From positions 744,001 through 808,000 of the forward strand of contig JAUFSD010000001.1 of assembly GCA_033030425.1 (NCBI GenBank): DNA of 64,000 nt, read 5' to 3'. This document shows positions 1 through 11,225 of the stretch, one piece after another. The notes under the pieces are model-generated. The model was not told the origin of the DNA, ran no database searches, and saw only the letters and a program-made list of their open reading frames with translations. The stretch comes from Verpa conica (Eukaryota > Ascomycota > Pezizomycetes > Pezizales > Morchellaceae). The number at the start of each line of letters is the position of its first letter. Position 1 is the first letter of the stretch. The position numbers and the translations under genes are program-made.

Positions 1-358
1 TATTCTAGTAGTTTTTACAACCTCGCTTCTCCTTCTGGCTGGTTATCCCCAACCAACAACATAACCCTTTGTTATTGCCAGCTCGGCCATAATTTTCTTG
101 CCCTTTCTCACAGTTGCAAGATCTTCCTAGTAGTTTGCAACAGTCACTTATACAATATACTCCTGTAGAAACGCGCTGCACTCCTTTTTCTCATATCACG
201 GACAAGAGAGAGGTCACTCCTTTATTATCAATCATCAGTGAGCTTCTATTAGCTCTACTCTCGGCAGAAGAAGCAGCAGCAGCAGCAGCAAGTAACAGCT
301 CTGTCAAAGCAAAAATTGTCTTAATCAACGTTTGTTTCGAGTAGAAGCGTTCGAGACT
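1..358 (+). promoter_or_regulatory. Upstream/5' UTR region of casein kinase I gene
   Basis: No coding signal is visible. A short GCA trinucleotide run at about 268-291 lies in what is probably the 5' untranslated leader. The leader ends at the ATG at 359. The window starts inside this region, so the full promoter is not seen. Confidence 0.5.
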
Positions 359-2021
359 ATGGCATCCTCGTCCTCGAACGTTGTCGGTGTGCACTATCGT
401 GTTGGTAAAAAAATTGGAGAGGGCTCTTTTGGTGTCATCTTTGAAGGGACAAACCTGCTGAATAACCAGCATGTTGCGATCAAGTTTGTAAGTTTAAGCT
501 TCCCCTTTGACCTCCTGACGTGTCGAATACGCGTTATTTAGCGTCTAACCCATCTGTCTTAGGAACCGAGGAAAAGTGATGCTCCTCAGCTTAGAGATGA
601 ATATAGAACTTACAAGATACTTGTTGGCTGCCGTCAGTCTTCTCCATCGCTTCGGTCTATCTTGGCTAGGATGCGTGCTGACCGGATTGCAGCGGGAATA
701 CCTAATGTTTATTACTTCGGCCAAGAGGGTCTACACAACATACTTGTGATTGATTTACTGGGTCCCAGTTTGGAGGATCTTTTCGATCATTGCAACCGAA
801 GGTTCTCTATCAAAACTGTCGTAATGGTGGCTAAGCAAATGGTACTTAAAACTTGCGACGCATTCCGGGAATCCTCTTTACTAACCCTTCATTCAGTTGT
901 CACGAGTCCAAACCATTCATGAGAAGAATCTCATCTACCGGGATATCAAGCCTGACAACTTCCTCATTGGGAGACCCGGATCAAAGGCTGCCAATGTTAT
1001 TCATGTAGTCGATTTCGGTATGGCTAAACAGTACCGCGACCCTAAGACAAAGCAGCACATTCCTTATAGAGAGCGCAAGAGTCTTTCTGGTACTGCACGA
1101 TACATGAGTATCAATACACATCTTGGAAGAGAACAGTCACGACGAGATGATTTAGAAGCATTAGGACATGTCTTTATGTACTTTTTGCGGGGTGGATTAC
1201 CTTGGCAGGGGCTGAAAGCTGCGACAAACAAACAGAAATATGAGAAGATTGGAGAGAAGAAGCAAACAACTGCAATCAAGGAGCTTTGCGAAGGATTCCC
1301 TGGTATGTTTATCACATCCTGTTCTAGCCCGTGTCGCTAATATATTTGCCTAGATGAGTTTAATCAATATTTGACCTACGTGAGGAACCTCGGGTTTGAG
1401 GATACACCCGACTACGATTTACTTCGCGACCTTTTTACACAAGCGCTGAAGAACACTGGGGAAGTAGAAGATGGAGAATACGATTGGATGAAGCTTAACA
1501 ACGGTAAGGGCTGGGAAGCTATTTCTAAACATCCTTCCTCCCACCAATACCACCAAGCCCACAACCAGGCTCATGCCACAACTACTGGTGAACTGCGACA
1601 TGTTCCTCCTGCTCAAGTTCGCCAACCTGCCCAATTGACACCCGGCCGTTTAAACGCCCCGCATCCCCCGCCACCATCGCCAGGAAAACCGATGGGTCAG
1701 ACGCGCGGCGACAGGCAAAACGCACAAGGCGTGCCGCCAACCAAGCGACCGAGCGGACCAGCGGGGGGTTTAACAGCAAAACAAGCATCCACACCAACAG
1801 CGAGCACGCAGGCCCAGTTTCAGGCATCGAACCCAACTTTACAGCCGGCGACGAGAGGCCAGTCGCCTCAGGTTGTGAATCAATCACCACAACCGAGAAA
1901 CAGCCAGCAGGAACCTAAAAAATCTTTCATGCAGAAGCTCTCGTCTGTTTTTTGCTGTGGTATGTTTATATCCTGATTCCTTAGCATATCTTATCTTGCT
2001 AACATCAACATGATAGGTTGA
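359..2021 (+). CDS. cki1: Casein kinase I, Cki1/Yck type (membrane-tethered)
   Basis: Ser/Thr protein kinase of the CK1 family, expected at the plasma membrane and endosomes, where Yck/Cki1 kinases regulate transport, polarity and nutrient signalling. Exons 359-487, 563-841, 897-1302, 1354-1959 and 2017-2021 sum to 474 codons plus stop. Visible motifs are the P-loop [11 protein letters not shown], the VAIKF lysine, the catalytic loop [18 protein letters not shown], and the CK1 signature [23 protein letters not shown]. The kinase domain (about residues 10-290) is followed by a low-complexity Pro/Gln/Thr tail ending in FCCG; the terminal cysteine pair fits palmitoylation as in Yck proteins. The last intron (1960-2016) has a CTAAC branch site and leaves a final exon of only five bases (GT TGA). 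Reading through it would instead add four residues. The start follows family alignment ([13 protein letters not shown]). Confidence 0.93.
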
Positions 2022-4377
2022 ATATTCGTCTTTGATTGCTTACACTTGTTTTTATTCTTCCAGAAACTGTTTAATATTATCCCTTTTATATCCTCATGGC
2101 GTGTTTCCTTTCTCTACTTTCCTTGATACACTACACCCCTTCGTCCGAGGGGTCACTTCGACGATGCTACGACCAAAACTGGATGATAGCAGCATGTGGG
2201 GAGGTAAACTAGGGGAGAGGGGAAGGTGTTGAATAGTAGGAATATAAATGTGTTTGGGTGTTGATCGGTGTAGAGGTGACGGGTTGTCATGGACTTTGGG
2301 GGAGAGTTGACGGGAAGTGTCGGTTCGGAGCATATTTTTTTTTCGAGGCGTTGCCCGATCTTTGCGAAAACGAGAACAAAAAAAGAATTTCTTTCTTACA
2401 GGTGTTTTGCTTTTTTGTGCAATTTGCTGGAGGGGTCGGTATTTTTTCTGTTTTTGCATTTGTCCTTTTTAACTTTTTGTCTCATATATTAGTCTCTCAG
2501 TGCTTCTACTATTACTAGTACTGCTAGTGTTAGCACTTTCACTCGAATTTCTTACGGCTATCAGCGTGGTCTTTTTGGTTACGTCTGTAAGGGTTTATGG
2601 CGAAGTGCTAGATACTATTTTGTCGGCTTGTTTCCTTTTAATCATTTCTTTAGTTTGCGGGCAGAAGGGAAGGGAAATTTCCGCTTCCATCTCGGTAATG
2701 TTCCTTTACGTATCGGAGTGAGCGAGTGTATTTCTTTTTCTCTTTATTTTACGCATTTTTCCTTTTTTCTAAGATGAGAAGCAAGAGTAAAGGTTTTTGC
2801 ACCGCTCTTTTTTCTCCCCATAATCTTGTCAGGGCTTGGGTAATGGCGATTATGGGATGGGCGGTGGCACTGGGGTGTAGAACGAGGAGGGATTTCACGG
2901 TACCTACATGTATGTACGTAGACTAATGGAGGTATAGTTTTGTCTGATATTTGTGATTATGAGGCGACTTTACCCAGTGAGGGAAAGGCCACGCGGGTTG
3001 CAGGTTTGATACGCGAGGAACGATCCGCGGATGGTCACGCTGCATACAAGTCACGTGCATGTGCTAGCAGCACGCTTTGGGCTAACCTGACCGCTCGTGA
3101 GAGAAACACTCTCAGCAGTTAGGGTTTCTCTCTAGTGAGTACATGTAGTTATAGATAGATGAGGCATGGGAAGTTCCGTACGGAATATAATAAAACAAAG
3201 CTGTTTAGTTGAACTTATGTCCAGCTGGGAACACAAGATACAGCCAGTGACGGTCATCTTCCCGGGGCACGGCTACAACGCCTAAACGAGAGAGGCACAT
3301 GCATTGACTTGCATACGATGGGTTATTTGAATTGAATATTGTACCCAACTAAAGTACATGTAATGTGCAAATTTCCGCTACATATGCACGTAAAACGCAA
3401 CATAGGGTTTCAACGGTTGTAGACTCCCACCGAGGCGGTATAGTACATGTACCTATTACCTTGTACGTGTTTTATTTCAATGTTTCAAATCAAAGAAAAA
3501 AGTGCGCCCAAAACTACGGTAAGGTATAGCTGTCACTAAAGTGTTTCAGGCGTGTAGATACATATGCGTTTAACCAATAGGAACTAGGATTTCTTGTATC
3601 TCTCGATACCATTAAACCATGCAACAACCACTCCGTAATCGCGCCGGACCATGATAGGTTTTATTTTTACTTCAAGACATTTACACACGCTTGTTATTTC
3701 AGAAGAAGCGAGCCTTGTAGCTTCCCTCGCTTTTAAATGTTTTACCCGGGAGCTGGAGGTCGAATTTTTAGTGTTTACGTGAAACAAACCGCTTTCATCG
3801 GTACCTACGTATCATATGAATTAGGAAAAGCACTAAGACAAGCCGCTATGATTAACATATATCTGCTGACAGCTCACTTATCAGACGCTAATATAATTGG
3901 TTTTGACTCTAGAAGGCTACAAGTTTTTTTTCTTATACTAAGATACGGGTAGTATGACAAAAGAAGTCACTCCACAGTAACTCACTCGTAGTCCAATTAG
4001 ATCTTTGTGTGGTAAATAACAAGCACAATTGTCTATTCGTCCTCTAGGGGCGTACCCCTACTCCTATATATCCTCCATATCGGGCCGCGGTCGGCCCGCT
4101 GTGGAGGTCTCGCCGAAATGACAAGGTGAAGATCCGGGCTATTTAGGAAGACCTACAACACTTTGAAAGCATTTATTATCTCAAGTCAAACTTTTGTGGG
4201 CTATAAAAAGGTGACTCTACAAATATTAATTAATACCTGGATAACGTCTAGACCCGACAAGGGAAACCAATTATATTTGCTATCACTTCATTCTAGAGAG
4301 CAGATAGTCCCTATAACACTACGAAACCTAGCGGTCAAAATATTGACAAAATAGCTCTAGAAAGTTAGTTAATCATA
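2022..4377. other. Gene-poor spacer downstream of CK1
   Basis: About 2.3 kb with T-rich tracts (2330-2800) probably belonging to the 3' UTR and terminator of the kinase gene. Only short scattered open frames without recognisable domains occur. A GC-rich stem-loop lies at about 4067-4108 (CTCCATATCGGGCC / GGCCCGCTGTGGAG). Nothing else could be supported. Confidence 0.4.
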
Positions 4378-4381
4378 GATA

Positions 4382-4746
4382 TGTTCTGGCCCGTTGGGGG
4401 GACGTGCCCGTTGGGGGGACGTCCCCTCAACGGGCAATCTGTTAGGTGCCCTACCCATTGGAGGGACACCCATGGGCGGGCCAACAAAGTATAGCCTAAT
4501 TAATACAGGGACACTCAAAAGAATAAGAATAATAGCTAGAAAATATAAATCTATCTTGAAATATATTTGTGATTTTTTTGGATTTTATTCTATGCTTTAT
4601 TAAACTTGTAGGAGGCTGGAAGCTTTGTTCTGAGTGTTTTTTTGTAGCCAGGGTTTTTTTTATGTTGTTACCCATGCAAGGGACGTAGGTTGGCCCATAT
4701 AGAGGACGCCCCCCCAACAGGCACGTCCCCCCAACGGGCCAGAACA
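4382..4746. mobile_element. 365-bp inverted-repeat (MITE/foldback-like) element
   Basis: The ends are inverted copies: the left arm (about 4382-4425) starts TGTTCTGGCCCGTTGGGG and the right arm (about 4703-4746) ends with its reverse complement, with only a few mismatches over about 44 bp. Each arm contains a tandem pair of a GCCCGTTGGGGGGACGT-like unit, and the left arm folds again on CCCCTCAACGGGC. Both ends are flanked by GATA (4378-4381 and 4747-4750), a probable 4-bp target duplication. There is no transposase frame, so it is non-autonomous. The superfamily cannot be named from these data. Confidence 0.82.
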
Positions 4747-4750
4747 GATA

Positions 4751-5019
4751 CATGAAAAACGGTTTAGAAGATAGGCACTAAAGGCCTTTTTAGATATTCG
4801 TTATTAGTTCCTCGTAGGGTAAAATGACTACCTACACAGATTCTAGAGTCGTCAGGACTATCCTTACAATTGTAAATACTTGTGACGATCTAACCATCGT
4901 CATAACTAGTCTCAAGTACCTCTCCATAGAGACACCTAAGGATCTCCCTTGAGGGATAGGACTAGCTATCCTATTCCGGTCAATAGATACTAAGGAAAGT
5001 CGTTACTATGATAGCCCGA
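4751..5019. other. Spacer, nothing recognised
   Basis: Short unique-looking stretch between the inverted-repeat element and the hairpin-rich block. No open frame or repeat could be supported. Confidence 0.3.
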
Positions 5020-5390
5020 TCCCTAAGCGAGCTGGCGAGCTCCTAGGACGGAGCGAAGCTCACCGTTGTCGGTATGCGACAGAGACCAAAGTAATGCGTC
5101 TGTAGCTTATAGCTACGGGAGATACTAGTGCAATGAGACTGAAGCAGTTGCCTCCATGAACAGAGTTAAGCTCTTGTTCCTCTAGGAGGAATAACAACGG
5201 CTTCGCAGACGGCCAATCCCGTGGGAGGCCGAGAGCCGTGAGATGAGAGCAAAGCTATGCCTAGTAGTTAGGGCCGCCAGCAAAAGTAATAATTAACCTG
5301 GCGGCGTCACGAATCGAACCATACGGGGCTATGCCTTGTGCTTCGCCCTAAAGTCCTTATGGATCAAGATTACCTCTCCGCCACGTCCCC
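5020..5390 (-). repeat. Hairpin-rich, tRNA-like block (possible SINE or structured RNA)
   Basis: On the minus strand a Pol III A-box-like TGGCGGAGAGG (5383-5373) is followed 63 nt later by a B-box-like GGTTCGATTCG (5320-5310), the spacing of a tRNA internal promoter. The putative acceptor ends do not pair (5' GGGGACG versus 3' CGCCGCC), so this is not a normal functional tRNA. The adjoining 300 bp hold many stems: GCCGCCAG/CTGGCGGC (5272-5309), GTAGCT/AGCTAC (about 5101-5116), a CCTCC/GGAGG helix enclosing GAACAGAG/CTCTTGTTC (5152-5190), and ACGGC/GCCGT (about 5198-5242). A tRNA-derived SINE, a decayed organellar insertion or a non-coding RNA would all fit. Confidence 0.4.
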
Positions 5391-7368
5391 AGGTTGGACT
5401 AGGAACGTGGGAAAGGAATCTAAGCAACAGCAGGAATCGCCAGTGGGTTACCCTACCTAGGGGACTCTGTGTTTTCTAACACCCCCGAGGCGCCCCACTG
5501 TGCCACCCGCCGTTTGCAGAGGGGCCTCCCGAGTCATTGATTCCCTAACAAAAAGACAAGTTTTGGACCCCAAAAATAACCCCAAAACCGTCAGGAAAGT
5601 TCGTCCAACCGAACCAAACTCGGAGGGTATATGGGGGACAGTGCTGCAAATCCATAGGTGCAATCGGATTTGAAATCGGACCATTTTAGTAATAGTTACA
5701 GAGTTTTTAGTAACCAACGCTTTTTAGTCGCTAGTCTATCGACCCCGCTAGTTCTTAGGGGCGCTCTAGACTCAGCTGATTTCCAAGCGCGGAGGAATTG
5801 TTCCCCCGCTTCTTGGCAGCTTGCTCGCAATCAAAATCATAGCTTAAACCCGTCCTTCCCCCAGAACAATTATTCTTGCTAGTCAACGAACAACCGTTGT
5901 TCAGAGACCCTCATACTCTTTGCTAAAAGACGTTTGTCTTCCCCTGGGAAGCAGAGCCTTTTAAAGTCTTTAGTTTGCAACCCTTAAAAATCCTTATTCC
6001 TGTTTAGCCTAGGGACTGTCGACCTTCCGTGTTGACGAGCGGTTCTAAGCCTCGCTGCTGAAGCTTCTCGTCAGAAAGGGAGGTTGTTGGTTTTTTTTGG
6101 TACGGCAGTACTCCCCTGGGAGTGCCCCCGTTACAGTGAGTAGATGTTTGGGCTTGTTTCACCACTTCTTATTTCATCCACTAAGTGCAATTTTCGTTCT
6201 CCCCAGTTAATGCGGTAGAATAGCAACAGCCCCAAACAGCCTATGCCAATGAAAATGAGTCTAGAAATAGCCTCTAATGGTGATACAAACAAGTATTCGT
6301 AAACTACTGGGGTTTGTGTAATGGAATTTTATTGCATACTATATAAAGCTGTGGTTTTATACGGTATACAATACCAGCCCATTCTAAAAAAGTCAGCTGT
6401 TTACGAGTATAGATTACATACACGTTATTCATGTAGATTCATCTGACCCGCACATAATATCGGCCCTCTTCTCATTACTAACCTAGATATATTTCCCTTG
6501 TTAGGCGAGTATAACTACGGGTGTATAGAAGTTTAATGTCGAGGGGCTGTAACCATGCCAGTGGGTCCTATTGGCTATACGGACCATCTAGGTACTGCCA
6601 TTGGAAAGAATACTTCTTGGGGGATAGTAAACCCTGGCTTAATGACTTAAGATTTGGGTTTATGGTAATTAAACGTGGTAGTTTTACTAGTCCTTGTAGA
6701 ACCGTTTCCGTGTAGGTAAAAAATTTCTAGTAAAGAATACCTGCCAAAGCCCAGGCTAGAAACGACCAATAAGAAAACTTCTATCGGAAGGCCCGTGCTA
6801 CTTCTTTAGAGCCAAAGGGGGGTTATTAAGAGCTATTATGGGTTGTAGCCTATATTTTTGTATTATTCAGATATTGATATCCTAGAACTCTAGAGATGTC
6901 TAACCGTGAAAGAAATTCCCAGTGTATTATCAATTATTGCGACCATGACCCTTAATCGCATGAATTAATAATATACCGTAGGGACTCGTGTAATCTGGAA
7001 CGTTGCCGAGAGCGCGGGCCGCAAGAAATCTTAGTATATTATACCGGTTGTGGGAGTTTTATTATTTATCAGACCTATGAGTGAGGGTCTCACTGCCTCT
7101 TGAGTTTTTATTCTGACCCCAACAAGTTTAGTTTAGCAAGCCGCTCTCTGGGCAACGGTCCGGATTTCACGAGTCCCTACGGTAGACGAGTCAAAAAAAC
7201 TGATAGGACACCCCGGTTTTACATTAGAATGGGTTTTTTTATGGTGCCATTCTTAATGATAGAGAACAATGGAACTTCTTATATTTTTTTCTCAAGGGTA
7301 AACATACTCCAAGGTCTCCTATTATTTTTTTGGATTTCCTTAAAGTAGTTCCTATGGAGTGGGGTTGA
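5391..7368. other. AT-rich decayed spacer
   Basis: About 2 kb of low-complexity sequence. Short open frames (for example one of 65 codons on the minus strand, 6328-6131) show no recognised domain. A microhomology-rich, transposon-graveyard origin is possible but unproven. Confidence 0.3.
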
Positions 7369-7370
7369 TG

Positions 7371-7456
7371 TACTCGCTGAAAATCAAGTGGGTACATTGT
7401 TTTTTCAGTGTAGGGGGTCAGTTGCAGCGCGTACCCAGACTTTATTTTTTTTTAGC
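7371..7456. repeat. Short foldback repeat, family copy 1
   Basis: The left end TACTCGCTGAAAATC (7371-) matches the left end of the element at 11131, and the right end, read on the minus strand, contains AAATAAAGTCTGGGTAC as in the same family. The two halves are imperfect inverted copies of each other. No coding content. Confidence 0.55.
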
Positions 7457-7652
7457 TATATATGTAGTATACATGTACTAGTGTAGTCTGGTGTGCATTT
7501 CGGACATATTTTGACTCGGGAGCTCTCGGGGTATAATTGGTACTTATGTTTGTATGGAGCCAGCACGTAAACCTAAGTACCTATAAAAGCTCCGAGCTAT
7601 CTAGAAGAGCCCCCAAACTAGCTGAAAAACCCCCGACAGGCTGGTGTTACTT

Positions 7653-7695
7653 GGTACTTAGGAATGTGTAGCAGCTCCACACAATCCTAAGTACC
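7653..7695. repeat. 43-bp near-perfect palindrome
   Basis: GGTACTTAGGA opens and TCCTAAGTACC closes a 43-bp inverted repeat with only one mispaired position in each arm. It sits inside a 200-bp cluster (7570-7770) of GC-rich stems such as CCCCCGA/TCGGGGG. CCTAAGTACCT also recurs at 7572, giving a direct-repeat layer as well. It could be a small foldback element or the apex of a larger one. Confidence 0.6.
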
Positions 7696-9034
7696 TTCGG
7701 AGGTTATAAAAGGCCCCGAGCCTCTGAAAGCCCCCGAGCTTTGCGGAGGTTTTCGGGGGTAGCTCTGAAATATTTCGGGACTTTACTGCTCCAGACCCTA
7801 CGGTGACGCAGCAAGCTGTGCCGTAGGGGATGGGCACGAGACTAGTACTAGTGTGAAAATAAAGTCTGTCCGGTTCGGTATATGGTAATGCAACCACCGA
7901 CCTCACAACTAAACCTCACGGCAACTAATATTAGGGTGGAATTAGAGCTACAAAGCTTCAAAAGGCTATATTAGAATTTATGTATATGAATAGGGGTAAG
8001 GAGGACTTTTTGCTAGTGACATTTGCGTTAGGGTAGACTTTGTTGCTTGTACTAAACCGAACAGACTTTATTTTCGCACTAGTAGTTGAGAAGACTCTAA
8101 GTGCACAAAAACCATGGGATTTTGGCCCCATATCAGTGTTTTGCACATTCACTTACTAATAAACATCAAGTATTCAAATACTACACGATTTAAACTCCTT
8201 TATTACTCAGGAAGGAGGGAAAAAAACCATTAGTTCCTCTTGGGACTCGGACTTTACACCAAAATTCGGTAATATACTTTAGCCGGAAGGCTCCATCTAT
8301 TAATCATGAGGAATCAATCAATCAATCGAAGTTCGGTAATGGCTGTATCTTTTCAGGTCCAGAAGGGGTGGCCCCTAGGGGTTTTCAGCTGAATAAAGAG
8401 AGAACTTAGAAAATTTCTCGATAGAATCAAGGTACATTATTATGTTCGAGTGAAATATCTGTCTAGACATTTAGGTAGTAGTAGATTAATAGTATTTTTT
8501 TATATATTTATAGATATCTTTAACCAATGCGGATTGATAAGTGCATGTAGAAGTTCGTGAGGCCTTTTGAGAAATTATTTTATATGCATGTGTAATTGTT
8601 TATGAGAGTACAACCGTCTCACCCTCAAAAGTAGGAAATTATTCAAGAGTATGATTACAAAATAGTTGAGTCATATGCATGTAGCTTGTTACGTATATAA
8701 ACACTGTATAATATCTAGGGTAAGAAGTACTAGATAATGTAGGTTTCAGGGAGAGGTCACCACAGGGTGCTTCCCCAACAGGTAGCTCTCCTCACCCCGT
8801 ACGTATTACTCAGATGCAAAGGTAGTTCAATTGGGCACCCATCCTTTGTACTATTTTGAGTGGAGCTGTATATTCCTTTTGCTTTTAACCATGTAATATT
8901 TATACTAAATCCAGAACTTCCTACAGCTATCCTTTCAAAGAACGAGTAAGTTGAATAAAACAATCAAATAAACGCCTCACTGTATAAGCAAGTACCCCAA
9001 ACTCTTGTTCTCCGTATACCCACTAATAAACCTT
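7696..9034. other. AT-rich spacer 3' of the dynein light chain gene
   Basis: Contains a short ATCA tandem repeat near 8308-8321 and probably the 3' UTR of the minus-strand gene that ends at 9035. No further gene could be supported. Confidence 0.35.
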
Positions 9035-9803
9035 TCAAACAGCGATCCAAATGACAGAAATAACCACATCCATTCCTATGGGCAAACAGTCAGCTACAAC
9101 TAACCCGTGATAGGGCATTTCATCCTAACTACATACCTTTAGTCTCATACTTGAAACTCCACATGCCGTCCCTTTCGTTATTCCAGTATGCTCCGCAGGC
9201 ACTATGCATTCCTCTCCTCCCCGCACCCATACTCTCAGTGCCTCCACGGCCAGCAACTAGTTCACTTCCCGAAGTATCCCCATCACCAGTACCCGTGCCT
9301 GTGGACGAGTGGGCCTGACGTGCAGTTAGGTGCTGGATTATGGTTGAATTTACGGCGAACTTGAATGGGGACGAGGATGGTGCTGTGGCAACTGCAGCCG
9401 AGGGAACAGATTCTGAGATTAATGCGCGGAGTATGTGATTCTAGGTGATTCTTTAGTACCTAGATATTTTTATACTATAAGGGAGTATTACAATAATGGA
9501 GGTGTTCCAGAACTCTGTCCGTGAGTGTTCGTAGACCTCGACTTTTTCTAGAGCAGCGAAGCAGGCCTGGTTTCAATCAGCCCAGCTTTTGGTATCCCAT
9601 TAATTTATCAATGGAGAGACAGTAATGTTCCTCGGTACGCAGGTTTTTATGGTACACACATCACTGCATATTTGCCTCAACCTGGTTGTTGGTACTGGCT
9701 AGATTCAGAGGTTAGCTTTCAACCCTGAGATTCTGGTAATGTAATTATCGACGGAGCTTACAGGTGTAGAGTTTGAGAGATTAGGGAATTTAGAATCTGC
9801 CAT
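9035..9803 (-). CDS. Tctex-type dynein light chain (DYNLT)
   Basis: Accessory light chain that binds dynein intermediate chain and cargo in microtubule transport. The gene is split into five exons, read on the minus strand: 9803-9762, 9698-9660, 9566-9492, 9440-9137 and 9075-9035 (166 residues). Diagnostic stretches are LRQICSDACFAALEK, FWNTSIINHILRALI, PFKFAVNSTIIQH, GMHSACGAYWNNERDGMWSF and the C-terminal GMDVVISVIWIAV, matching the Tctex1 fold order. A Gly/Ser/Thr-rich insert (about residues 100-125) separates the two halves, a feature of fungal members. All introns have GT..AG ends and each joint keeps frame. It is divergent from VTC1 with about 500 bp between starts. Confidence 0.88.
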
Positions 9804-10309
9804 TGTGCAAGAACTGTATTACTATGAAATGTGGTGTTTTGAAGTGGGCTTAATTGTATAAGGTGAGGTGTGAGGTTGGAGGGGTAAACAACCCACGATA
9901 GCTCGTGTGGGGATGAGATTTGTTCCTGGTGATGAGTTGTTCACGTGTGTGAAGAACACCACGTCACTGGGTGCACCAGGAAGCGGAGAGCCAAGCAATT
10001 TAGCCCATGCATTCTCCCGCCCAGCCGCAATACCATCTTCCACCCCGATCGCAAGGGCCAGTGACCGATTTTAGTCAAGAGGTGACCACTCTGAACAACT
10101 TCCCTTCCCTTCGACCTGTTAAATTCTACAACTCACGCGATACGGTCAATTTTTTACTCTTCTCTTCTCTTGTAAGTATCGGTATCTACCCTCCACTTCT
10201 TCTCTCAATTGACTTTACTACCAGAGTCAACATCTAACTGTATTTCCACTGTTGTCAGTAAAGACGAAAGTTTTTCCTTTGGGAATTCCCTCATACGAAC
10301 TCACGCGCC
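9804..10309. promoter_or_regulatory. Divergent promoter, DYNLT / VTC1
   Basis: 506 bp between two outward-facing start codons. Pyrimidine-rich leader (10100-10300) precedes VTC1. No specific factor site is asserted. Confidence 0.5.
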
Positions 10310-10875
10310 ATGTCCACCCAGCCCCTCCTCCAGAGTGCCCCAGGGAAACGCATTGCCCTTCCTACCCGTGTTGAACCTAAGGTAAAGAAAGAAAACCCCC
10401 TAGTTCTCATTATTCTAAAAAAAAAAACCAAAAACTGATGTCATTTGTGTTTGCAACAGGTGTTCTTCGCGAACGAGCGAACATTCCTCTCCTGGCTCAA
10501 CTTCACCGTGATCTTGGGCAGTCTTGCTATCGGGTTGTTGAACTTTGGTGATCGGGTCGGACGCATATCTGCGGGTCTCTTTACGTTCGTCGCGATGGGG
10601 ACTATGTTATACGCGCTTGTTACATTCCATTGGAGGGCTGCGGCTATTAGGAAACGAGGCCAGGGGAGTTTTGATGATCGCTTTGGTCCGACTGTTTTGG
10701 TACGTTACTCTCTCGATATTCTTATATCCCAATCACTCGGGAATTTTTGGCTAGGTGGCTGGCCAGTTCGGGAGATTAGATGTGCATAGCTGCTAATGAT
10801 ATTCCCCTATAGGCAATTACACTCTTCTGCGCCGTCATTGTCAACTTTGTTCTCCGAGTATTCACTAAAGCATAG
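10310..10875 (+). CDS. VTC1: Vacuolar transporter chaperone subunit Vtc1
   Basis: Small membrane subunit of the VTC complex, which makes polyphosphate and moves it into the vacuole. Exons 10310-10381, 10460-10699 and 10813-10875 give 124 residues, close to the usual 120-130. The conserved core [20 protein letters not shown] is followed by three membrane segments (about residues 35-55, 62-84 and 103-122), with the cytosolic loop [14 protein letters not shown] between the second and third. The protein corresponds to the DUF202/VTC1 domain alone, lacking the SPX and catalytic domains of Vtc2-4. The start is the first ATG, giving [24 protein letters not shown] as in fungal homologues. Confidence 0.95.
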
Positions 10876-11130
10876 ACAAGGCGTTTTTCTGTGTATACGA
10901 ATTGAGAGAGAGACTTGAGGTTTGTTTGTGTATTCTATGTTGATGGACGTTTGCCGAAACGTGAAACGGGAAGGATTCATGGTTATTTTTTTAGCAGGGT
11001 TGTTTTTGTTGCATTGGGCAGTGGATTTGGGATTTGGGTGTCAATTAGGTGATTAATGAAGACTATTATAAAACTGTACCAAACAAACCTTGATTCCCTT
11101 GAATGCTCACTGGATGAGGCAGCAGAGTAC
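10876..11130. other. 3' flank of VTC1
   Basis: Probable 3' UTR and terminator of VTC1; T-rich stretches follow the stop. No gene seen. Confidence 0.4.
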
Positions 11131-11225
11131 TACTCGCTGAAAAATAAAGTCTGGGTACATCACTTACTAATATGGAAGCCTGGTTGCAACCCGTCCCAGG
11201 CGACGACTTTATCTTTCAGCAAGTA
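11131..11225. repeat. Short foldback repeat, family copy 2
   Basis: Left arm 11131-11151 begins TACTCGCTGAAAAATAAAG; right arm 11205-11225 is its inverted copy with two mismatches over 21 bp. The loop itself contains GGAAGCCTGG/CCAGGC-type pairing. Related ends occur at 7371-7456, so this is a repeat family of about 90-95 bp, too short to encode anything. Confidence 0.62.

Noticed and set aside
5150..5300. Group II intron domain V (GAGCCGTGAGATGAGAG)
   Set aside because: The 5' strand of domain V seemed present, but the pairing 3' strand and other intron core motifs are missing.
6131..6328. 65-codon minus-strand frame with a hydrophobic segment and NWGERK
   Set aside because: No start codon, no recognised domain, and frames of this length are expected by chance in AT-rich DNA.
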